Shown here: positions 26,745 through 32,662 of the stretch, piece by piece | Position numbering within the stretch: position 1 is the stretch's first letter | Layout: each line of letters opens with the position of its first letter | Virus record (IMG/VR): IMGVR_UViG_3300043775_002633 | Location: 1 to 32,662 of that record | Strand: one strand, 5' to 3' | Source of the DNA: a virus | DNA length: 32,662 bases | Translations under genes and position numbers: made by a program | The notes under the pieces: generated by a model | Told to the model about the DNA's origin: nothing | The model's database searches: none | Seen by the model: the letters and a program-made list of their open reading frames with translations, nothing else

Positions 26745-28928
26745 ATGGCGACTCCTCAATTATCTCCTGGAGTATTAGTCAGAGAGGTTGATTTAACGGT
26801 AGGAAGAGCTGATAATGTTTTAGATAACATTGGTGCAATTGCAGGACCTTTTCCAATTGGACCTGTTGATCATCCAATTGACATAACAACAGAACAAGAT
26901 TTAATTAATGTATTTGGTAAACCAATTTCAACTGATTCGCAATATGAATATTGGATGAGTGCTTCATCATATCTTTCATATGGTGGTGTTTTAAAGGTTG
27001 TAAGAACTGGTGGATCAACCTTAAACAATGCCAATGCTGGAGTTTCAGTTGCTTCAACAACAAGTTTAAAAATTGACAATTACGATGATTATTTAAATAA
27101 TCACTCAGAAGGTACAAATTATACATACTCAGCAAAGAACCCAGGAAGTTGGGCAAATGGATTAAAAGTTTGTTTTATTGATGATTTAGCAGATCAAACA
27201 TTGGGGATTACCACAACCAGTCTCGTTGCTCTTGGAGTAACAGTTGGATATGGAGTTACGGTTTCTCTTTCCAATCAAGTAATTGCAGGATCTGGAAGTA
27301 CTTCCCTGTTTACTGGATACCTGAAAGGTATTATCACTGGAGTAACAACAGATTCAACAAACGGAAACAGTACAGTTGATGTAAAGATTTTTTCAAGAGT
27401 TTCCAGTACAGGAACTGAAACTCCAATTACTTATGCAGAAGGTTCTACTACTGCTGCATTTGCTGCATCAAGTACAATTAACTTTATTAACAATTCGGGA
27501 GCTCAATCTGGATCTGCAACCGTTGCTTCTATTTCTGATTGGTATGATAACCAAACTCTTGGTTTAACCAATACAACAATTTATTGGAAATCCATAGCAC
27601 CAAAACCAGTTTCTAATAGATATGTTCTTGATAGAAACGGCAAAAATGACGGATTGCATATAGTTGTCGTTGATGATCTTGGAACTATTACAGGAAATCA
27701 AGGAACGCTTATTGAAAAACATATAGGTCTTTCAAAAGCATTTGATTCAATTTCTGCAGTTAATTCTCCACAAAAAATTTGGTACAAACAGTATCTTGCT
27801 GATTTTTCTGCGCAAATTTACGCAGGTAATAATCCATCAAGTTCTGCAGATTCTTATTGGAACACTGCACCAAGAGCAACTGGATTTTCCGCGGCATTTA
27901 CTGCGGTTACAACTGCAGATGGACTTTGGGGACAAAATGCTCAAGGAATAACTTATAGTGCAATTGGTAATAAGACTTATGCATTAGGTGGTGGTGTTGA
28001 TTATTCTGCCTCTGGTGGAATGAAAGCAACTTTAGGGGACTTGATTACATCATACGAATTATTCTCAAATAAAGATGAAATTCAAGTTGATTATTTAATT
28101 ATGGGTCCAGGATTAGATTCGGAATCAGATTCTCAAGCAAAGGCAAATTATCTTATCTCTACGGCAGGAAATAGACAAGATTGTATTGCTTGCATTGGTC
28201 CTCATAGAGCAAATTTAATTGGAATTACAAATACTACTACACAAACTAATAACTTAATCAAGTATTTCAGTCCACTTTCATCTTCTTCATATGCAGTATT
28301 TGATAGTGGATATAAGTATACTTATGATAGATTTAATAATAAGTTTGTTTACATTCCTTGCAATGCTGATATTGCTGGTTTAATGACAAGAACGAATATT
28401 ATTTCATATCCTTGGTTCTCTCCAGCAGGTCAACAACGTGGAATTCTTAATAATGCAATTAAACTTGCATATAATCCAAACAAAGCACAAAGAGACCAAC
28501 TATATCCACTGAGAATTAATTCAATTGTAACTCAACCTGGTGTTGGAACTCTTCTTTTTGGAGATAAAACTGCTCTCACCTATGCATCTGCGTTTGATAG
28601 AATCAATGTTCGTCGTTTGTTCCTTACAATTGAACAGGCACTTCAAAGAGCTGCTCAGGCACAACTCTTTGAATTGAACGATGAACTTACAAGAGCAAAC
28701 TTTAAGAACATTGTTGAACCTTACCTCCGTGATGTTCAGGCAAAGAGAGGACTTTATGGATTCTTAGTTGTTTGTGATACATCAAACAATACTCCTGATG
28801 TGATTGATAATAATGAATTTAGAGCAGACATTTATCTGAAGCCTGCTAAGTCTATTAATTATGTAACACTTACTTTTGTTGCTACCCGCACTGGCATATC
28901 TTTTGAAGAAGTAGCCGGTACAGTTTGA
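26745..28928 (+). CDS. gp18: Contractile tail sheath protein gp18
   Basis: Major sheath subunit. It polymerises around the gp19 tube and contracts on infection. The start MATPQLSPGVLVREVDLTVG, followed by PFPIGPVDHPIDITTEQDL and a YGGVLKVVRTG strand, is typical of T4-type gp18. The conserved C-terminal core carries RINVRRLFLTIEQALQRAAQ, a NFKNIVEPYLRDVQAKRGLY segment, and a final IYLKPAKSINYVTLTFVATR. The 727 residues exceed T4's 659; the surplus probably lies in the surface domains of the first half (residues about 100-300), which are Ser/Thr/Gly-rich. It heads a unit with gp19 and has its own late-promoter-like box and a GGAG ribosome-binding site, fitting high expression. Confidence 0.97.
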   Translation: MATPQLSPGVLVREVDLTVGRADNVLDNIGAIAGPFPIGPVDHPIDITTEQDLINVFGKPISTDSQYEYWMSASSYLSYGGVLKVVRTGGSTLNNANAGVSVASTTSLKIDNYDDYLNNHSEGTNYTYSAKNPGSWANGLKVCFIDDLADQTLGITTTSLVALGVTVGYGVTVSLSNQVIAGSGSTSLFTGYLKGIITGVTTDSTNGNSTVDVKIFSRVSSTGTETPITYAEGSTTAAFAASSTINFINNSGAQSGSATVASISDWYDNQTLGLTNTTIYWKSIAPKPVSNRYVLDRNGKNDGLHIVVVDDLGTITGNQGTLIEKHIGLSKAFDSISAVNSPQKIWYKQYLADFSAQIYAGNNPSSSADSYWNTAPRATGFSAAFTAVTTADGLWGQNAQGITYSAIGNKTYALGGGVDYSASGGMKATLGDLITSYELFSNKDEIQVDYLIMGPGLDSESDSQAKANYLISTAGNRQDCIACIGPHRANLIGITNTTTQTNNLIKYFSPLSSSSYAVFDSGYKYTYDRFNNKFVYIPCNADIAGLMTRTNIISYPWFSPAGQQRGILNNAIKLAYNPNKAQRDQLYPLRINSIVTQPGVGTLLFGDKTALTYASAFDRINVRRLFLTIEQALQRAAQAQLFELNDELTRANFKNIVEPYLRDVQAKRGLYGFLVVCDTSNNTPDVIDNNEFRADIYLKPAKSINYVTLTFVATRTGISFEEVAGTV

Positions 28929-28945
28929 TTTAATTAAAACACAAC

Positions 28946-28953
28946 AAGGAGGA
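28946..28953 (+). promoter_or_regulatory. Strong Shine-Dalgarno AAGGAGGA before gp19
   Basis: A nearly full anti-16S match eight bases before the gp19 ATG, the strongest ribosome-binding site noticed in the window. It fits a tube protein needed in many copies without a separate promoter. Confidence 0.8.
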
Positions 28954-28960
28954 TCTAAAA

Positions 28961-29530
28961 ATGGCACACAGTATTCAAGATTTTAAAGCAGCACTCAAAG
29001 GTGGTGGTGCTCGCTCCAATCTATTTGAAGTTGTTTTAACTAACTTCCCAGGCGGGGCAGAGTTTGATGCTAATGAATTTTCGGTTTTATGTAAAGCAGC
29101 AAATTTACCTGCGTCAAATATTGCATCTATTGATGTTCCTTTTAGAGGAAGAACTTTTAAAGTAGCAGGGGATCGTACATTTGATCCTTGGACAATTACA
29201 GTTATTAATGATGAAGACTTTAAAATCAGAAAAGCAATGGAAGCTTGGATGCAATTTGTTGGTCAATATGCTGATGGAAGTGGTGCAACCAATCCAAATA
29301 GTTATATGGTTGATGCATTAGTCAGACAACTCAAAAGAAATCCAAGTGTCGTTGGTGGAAATAATGTTGTAGGAAGTGGTCTTGACGTTGCTGCGCAGTA
29401 TAAGTTCTATAGTATTTTCCCAACAACTATCTCCGCAATTGATCTTTCATATGATAGTGCGGACACAATTGAAGAATTTACCGTAGATTTCCAAGTACAA
29501 TACTGGTCACCATATACAGGTGAAAATTGA
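28961..29530 (+). CDS. gp19: Tail tube protein gp19
   Basis: Forms the hexameric-ring inner tube through which DNA passes. The start MAHSIQDFKAALKGGGARSN, then LFEVVLTNFPGG, KAANLPASNIASIDVPFRGR and TFKVAGDRTFDPWTITVIND are characteristic of T4-type tube proteins. The end, EEFTVDFQVQYWSPYTGEN, is also typical. Length of 189 is a little more than T4's 163. It follows gp18 by 32 bases, with no promoter box in the gap but a strong AAGGAGGA ribosome-binding site, so it is probably expressed from the gp18 transcript with boosted translation. Confidence 0.96.
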   Translation: MAHSIQDFKAALKGGGARSNLFEVVLTNFPGGAEFDANEFSVLCKAANLPASNIASIDVPFRGRTFKVAGDRTFDPWTITVINDEDFKIRKAMEAWMQFVGQYADGSGATNPNSYMVDALVRQLKRNPSVVGGNNVVGSGLDVAAQYKFYSIFPTTISAIDLSYDSADTIEEFTVDFQVQYWSPYTGEN

Positions 29531-29533
29531 TAG

Positions 29534-29541
29534 AATAAATA
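29534..29541 (+). promoter_or_regulatory. Late-promoter-like box AATAAATA before gp20
   Basis: One mismatch from TATAAATA, 26 bases before the gp20 ATG and three bases after the gp19 stop. Confidence 0.5.
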
Positions 29542-29567
29542 TATCAAGGATCAAAATAAAATAAATT

Positions 29568-31256
29568 ATGGCAAAGTTATTTGGATTTTCTATTGAAGAT
29601 AGTGAACCATTATCTCCGAGTGTAGTTTCTCCCGTTGCACCTAATAGTGAAGATGGGAGTGATTTTTATCTATCTAGTGGATTTTTTGGATCATACGTAG
29701 ATATTGAAGGCGTTTATAGAACCGAATTTGATTTAATTAAAAGATATCGTGAAATGTCGCTTCATCCAGAGTGTGATAGCGCCATTGAGGATATTGTTAA
29801 CGAAGCAATTGTAAGTGACACTAATGATAGTCCAGTATCAATTGAACTATCAAATTTGAATGCAAGTGATGCGATAAAGAAAAAAATTAGAGATGAATTT
29901 AGATATATTTTAGAACTATTGGATTTTGATAGAAAATCTCACGAAATCTACAGAAATTGGTATGTTGATGGAAGACTCTACTATCATAAAGTAATTGATT
30001 TAAAAAACCCACACGAAGGAATTAAAGAACTTCGTTACATAGATGCAATGAAAATGCGTTATGTGCGTCAACAAAGACAAACGGAAAAGGATAAAAAAAT
30101 TTATAGATTAGCGAATGTAAATATTGATGATCCAATGTCTTATGAATTTCCAGAAATTGAGGAATATTACGTTTATAATCCAAAAATGACTTATCCAACA
30201 ACCAACCCATCTTCTTTGGGTGGAACTGGAGGCATTAAGTTTTCAAAAGACTCTATTACATACTGTACTTCAGGTCTTGTAGATAGAAACAAAGGTTCAA
30301 CTCTTTCATATCTACACAAAGCAATTAAATCCCTCAATCAACTTCGTATGATTGAAGATAGTCTCGTCATTTATAGATTGTCTCGTGCTCCAGAAAGAAG
30401 AATTTTTTATATTGATGTTGGAAATCTACCAAAAGTAAAAGCAGAGCAATATCTCCGTGATGTAATGATGCGTTATAGAAATAAGATGGTCTATGACGCA
30501 AACACTGGAGAAATTCGTGACGATAAAAAATTTATGGCAATGCTTGAAGATTTTTGGCTTCCAAGAAGAGAAGGTGGTAGAGGCACTGAAATTTCCACTC
30601 TTCCTGGAGGACAAAATCTTGGAGAAATTACAGATATTGAATATTTTAAGAAAAAACTCTATCGTTCATTGAATGTTCCCCCATCAAGAATGGATGGAGA
30701 AGGTGGATTTAATCTTGGTCGTTCATCTGAAATTCTTCGTGATGAAGTTAAATTCAGTAAATTCGTTGCACGTTTAAGAAAAAGATTTTCTTATATGTTC
30801 AATGATATGTTAAAGACACAATTGATTTTAAAGAATATCATTACTCCAGAAGATTGGGAGATGATGGATGAACATATTCAGTATGATTTTCTTTATGATA
30901 ATCATTTTGCAGAACTTAAAGATGCTGAACTTTTAAATGAGAGATTGAGTATGGTTCAAGTTGCAGAACCATATGTCGGAAAATATTTTTCTCAAGATTA
31001 TGTGAGAAGAAAAATTCTTCGTCAAACTGATGAAGAAATTGTTGAGCAAGATAAAATTATTAAGAAAGAAATTAAAGATGGGGTGATTCCGGATCCAAAT
31101 GTTCCGGTAGATCCAACAACAGGAATGCCTTTAGGACCAGAAACATCACAGATGGATTTAGGTAAGCCAGTGATGGAGCCAAATCTTGATGCTGATGGTG
31201 CTGCAACAGAAGTAAATGCAAAAGTTGCAGAAATGCCCAAGGGTGGAGAGATATAA
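29568..31256 (+). CDS. gp20: Portal vertex protein gp20
   Basis: Dodecameric ring at one capsid vertex. It nucleates prohead assembly and is the channel for gp17-driven packaging. Recognisable T4-type portal segments are GVYRTEFDLIKRYREMSLHP with ECDSAIEDIVNEAIV (residues about 45-80), NWYVDGRLYYHKVIDLKNPH, RMIEDSLVIYRLSRAPERRI, and MAMLEDFWLPRREGGRGTEI with TLPGGQNLGEI. The C-terminal part has PPSRMDGEGGFNLGRSSEIL. Length of 562 is close to T4's 524; the excess is mostly the acidic Pro-rich tail after residue 490. The gene has its own late-promoter-like box. Its TAA lies inside a perfect TATAAATA box for the next gene. Confidence 0.97.
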   Translation: MAKLFGFSIEDSEPLSPSVVSPVAPNSEDGSDFYLSSGFFGSYVDIEGVYRTEFDLIKRYREMSLHPECDSAIEDIVNEAIVSDTNDSPVSIELSNLNASDAIKKKIRDEFRYILELLDFDRKSHEIYRNWYVDGRLYYHKVIDLKNPHEGIKELRYIDAMKMRYVRQQRQTEKDKKIYRLANVNIDDPMSYEFPEIEEYYVYNPKMTYPTTNPSSLGGTGGIKFSKDSITYCTSGLVDRNKGSTLSYLHKAIKSLNQLRMIEDSLVIYRLSRAPERRIFYIDVGNLPKVKAEQYLRDVMMRYRNKMVYDANTGEIRDDKKFMAMLEDFWLPRREGGRGTEISTLPGGQNLGEITDIEYFKKKLYRSLNVPPSRMDGEGGFNLGRSSEILRDEVKFSKFVARLRKRFSYMFNDMLKTQLILKNIITPEDWEMMDEHIQYDFLYDNHFAELKDAELLNERLSMVQVAEPYVGKYFSQDYVRRKILRQTDEEIVEQDKIIKKEIKDGVIPDPNVPVDPTTGMPLGPETSQMDLGKPVMEPNLDADGAATEVNAKVAEMPKGGEI

Positions 31257-31259
31257 ATA
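31252..31259 (+). promoter_or_regulatory. Consensus T4-type late promoter box TATAAATA after gp20
   Basis: Exact TATAAATA, 27 bases before the ATG at 31287. It contains the gp20 stop codon TAA (31254-31256). One of only two perfect boxes noticed at gene boundaries here. Confidence 0.75.
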
Positions 31260-31286
31260 AAAACGATTAACTAAAGGTATTAAAAA

Positions 31287-31463
31287 ATGGATGATCTTCT
31301 GGATATGATTGTTGCTGACGAATCACCGTCTCAAGTAAGTGATAAGATTAAAGAGCTTCTTTTTGCAAAGTCTGCAGAAAAAATTGATTCTTTTAGACCA
31401 GCAGTAGCAAATTCTATGTTTGATGTTGCAGATGAATATACATATGCAGATGAGGAAGAGTGA
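31287..31463 (+). CDS. Small acidic prohead core-like protein (gp67 position), 58 aa
   Basis: ATG at 31287, TGA at 31461-31463. The product starts MDDLLDMIVADESPSQVSDK, has a KELLFAKSAEKIDSFRPAVA middle and an acidic end (DEYTYADEEE). In T4 the gene directly after gp20 is 67, a small acidic prohead core component cleaved by gp21. Position, size and the acidic tail suit that role, and short proteins with a similar LLDMI.ADESPS...IKELLF.K.AEK pattern follow gp20 in marine T4-like phages. Direct similarity to T4 gp67 is not obvious to me, so I leave the symbol empty. It precedes the charged protein gene by three bases. Confidence 0.75.
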   Translation: MDDLLDMIVADESPSQVSDKIKELLFAKSAEKIDSFRPAVANSMFDVADEYTYADEEE

Positions 31464-31466
31464 TAG

Positions 31467-32375
31467 GTGGATGATTTTGGAGTTAAAATAGATTTATCAG
31501 ACTTTTTTTCTTCTATAAGTAACGAGAAGAAAAAGAAAAAGGAAGAATTTAACTCAATTGTTGGTGAATTAAATTTAAATATTATCTTTGAAGAAGTAAC
31601 TACTTTAAAAAAGAAAAATAAAATTAAAAAAAAGAAAGAAGAAAAGACTCTTGAATCTTTTGAAAATTGGTTGTATTCCACTAATGTAAAAGAACAACCA
31701 ATAGAGGAAGTTCAAGAAATTGTAGAAGAAGTCATTGAAGAAGTTCAGGAAATAGTAGACAATATAGTAGAGGAAAAAAAAGAAGGATCGACATTAATTG
31801 AAAAATCTTTAGGGATTCTTTCAGAACCTTCAAATACTAAAGTTCAAAATGATCCACTTACACCTTTGGATCAAAAGTTTGCAACACTTGACGATCTTCA
31901 AAAGCATTACAACTTATTCATAACAAGAATTCAACAACAACTTTCCACATTAGGTGGAAGTGGCGAAACTCATCTTGAGTTCCTTGATGATGTTGACAGA
32001 GATAGTGTAAAAAGAGACAATTATTTTCTCAAATACGATGCATCGATAAACAAATGGGTTGGTGATGATGGTGGTGGGGTTGGTATTACCAGCATTGTAT
32101 TCATAACTGGAGTTACTACCTATTATGCTGCAACAAGAGATGTTGATTATATTGGAGTCAGTGCTGATGTTCCAGTCACAATTGATTTACCAACTAACGC
32201 AGATCCAGGAAAACAAATTATTATAAAAGATGAGGGTAATAAAATATCTACATATAATATCACAGTTCGTGCTGGTATTGGGGCGAGTGTTGAAAATGAC
32301 ACTTCAGTTCTGATGAAAATCAATCACGAAAGTTTTACTTATTTTTACAATGGATATAACTGGTATATAATCTAA
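31467..32375 (+). CDS. Charged/coiled-coil virion protein with fibre-like C-terminal domain
   Basis: It starts at GTG 31467: an in-frame TAG sits immediately upstream and no usable ATG exists in the frame until near the end. A purine-rich GAGGAAGAG at 31452-31460 can serve as ribosome-binding site. Residues 1-75 are extremely Lys/Glu-rich (DLSDFFSSISNEKKKKKEEF). Residues 80-101 are two 11-residue EEVQEIV repeats. Residues about 135-170 hold KFATLDDLQKHYNLFITRIQ with QQLSTLGGSGE, a segment I recall from marine T4-like virion proteins. The end (YYAATRDVDYIGV, then TIDLPTNADPGKQIIIKDEG and FYNGYNWYII) is a phage fibre-type beta domain. Function unknown; it could be a core or scaffold-linked fibre or head decoration. 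Its stop overlaps the next ATG (TAATG). Confidence 0.78.
   Translation: MDDFGVKIDLSDFFSSISNEKKKKKEEFNSIVGELNLNIIFEEVTTLKKKNKIKKKKEEKTLESFENWLYSTNVKEQPIEEVQEIVEEVIEEVQEIVDNIVEEKKEGSTLIEKSLGILSEPSNTKVQNDPLTPLDQKFATLDDLQKHYNLFITRIQQQLSTLGGSGETHLEFLDDVDRDSVKRDNYFLKYDASINKWVGDDGGGVGITSIVFITGVTTYYAATRDVDYIGVSADVPVTIDLPTNADPGKQIIIKDEGNKISTYNITVRAGIGASVENDTSVLMKINHESFTYFYNGYNWYII
31704..31769 (+). repeat. Tandem 33-base (11-residue) repeat, two copies
   Basis: Copy 1 (31704-31736) codes EEVQEIVEEVI; copy 2 (31737-31769) codes EEVQEIVDNIV. The 11-residue period is a hendecad, the unit of right-handed coiled coils. The following EEKKE begins like a third copy but then departs. Confidence 0.85.
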
Positions 32376-32662
32376 TGTCTTTTAATCCCCTTCCACAACC
32401 AGCAACCGCAGTAGTTCTTACAGGCATATCTACTACACCAGTTTCTTTTGATAACCCATTTCCAGTATCTCTTGGAAGTTCAAATATTACAATTAATGGT
32501 GATGTGAGTATTGGAGCAACTGTGAATGTTGCAAGTTCCCCAGCAAATCCAGTCCATACTCATATCACCGAAGTTGGAACAACTGATATTCTAACTGTTC
32601 CTTATATGCCTGTTGGTATTGGGACTAATAATTTAAATCTCACATATCTTCCTGTTGGTATT
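32375..32662 (+). CDS. Beta-rich virion protein, 3' end missing
   Basis: ATG at 32375 overlaps the preceding TAA (TAATG), and the frame stays open for 96 codons to the window end. It starts MSFNPLPQPATAVVLTGIST, with FDNPFPVSLGSS and ITINGDVSIGATVNVAS. A YMPVGIGTNNLNLTY stretch is followed by a second LPVGI at the window edge, suggesting a short repeat. The composition (Val, Thr, Gly, Asn, Ile) is that of an exposed fibre or decoration protein. Coupling with the upstream charged protein suggests the two act together. No homologue is firmly recognised. Confidence 0.65.
   Translation, partial: MSFNPLPQPATAVVLTGISTTPVSFDNPFPVSLGSSNITINGDVSIGATVNVASSPANPVHTHITEVGTTDILTVPYMPVGIGTNNLNLTYLPVGI

Noticed and set aside
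31331-31681. 116-codon minus-strand frame with long Phe runs
   Set aside because: It is the complement of the Lys/Glu-rich segment of the 302-residue protein and the core-like gene; no motif.
1-32662. tRNA genes, CRISPR arrays, insertion sequences, integrase or attachment sites
   Set aside because: None seen. The window is continuous plus-strand structural coding sequence with gaps under 90 bases.

Overview
This window is a single-strand (+), densely packed, AT-rich virion-structure and DNA-packaging cluster of a T4-like myovirus. The gene set and order (gp8, large fibre/baseplate proteins, gp13-gp14-gp15-gp16-gp17-gp18-gp19-gp20, then a gp67-like core gene) is that of the marine T4-like phages (cyanophage/pelagiphage type). 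T4 proteins have recognisable local counterparts: the gp15 stretch QIVEQILPYFQP, the gp8 C-terminus, the gp17 ATPase and nuclease motifs. The Gly/Thr-rich VGIGTT and GSGYT repeats in the large proteins are also typical of marine myoviruses. The host cannot be fixed from this sequence.

Layout. 1-5049: C-terminal part (at least 1682 codons) of a giant baseplate/virion protein whose start lies outside the window. 5075-9514: a repetitive trimeric-type fibre protein, a 475-residue virion protein and a 77-residue protein. 9534-18960: baseplate wedge gp8, a 2491-residue DUF4815-type protein, and two small overlapping genes. 18982-21247: neck proteins gp13 and gp14, the latter enlarged by repeats. 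21293-26661: tail terminator gp15, small terminase gp16, a 44-residue cationic protein, a 630-residue cysteine- and lysine-rich mosaic protein, large terminase gp17, and a zinc-ribbon-like small protein. 26745-29530: sheath gp18 and tube gp19. 29568-31256: portal gp20. 31287-32662: a gp67-like acidic peptide, a charged/coiled-coil/fibre-domain protein, and the start of another beta-rich virion protein cut by the window end. There is no gene-free stretch over 300 bases; the largest gap is 83 bases.

The genes make one machine. The portal and prohead core start the capsid, gp16/gp17 package DNA, gp13/gp14 close the neck, gp15 caps the tube/sheath (gp19/gp18), and gp8 with the giant proteins forms the baseplate and host-contact apparatus. 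Seven TATAAATA-like late-promoter boxes precede gene groups, and five of them contain or overlap the stop codon of the gene upstream.

The least explained parts are: (a) the cationic insertion between gp16 and gp17, a short protein that starts like the capsid-targeting sequence of T4 internal proteins followed by a mosaic of at least six separate small modules; (b) small repeat modules (GSGYT, IGxE-RG, GxTSG) spread through otherwise unrelated baseplate, neck and tail-terminator proteins, including an insertion into gp14; (c) a hendecad-repeat linker joining a charged head to a fibre-like tail domain just downstream of the portal operon.
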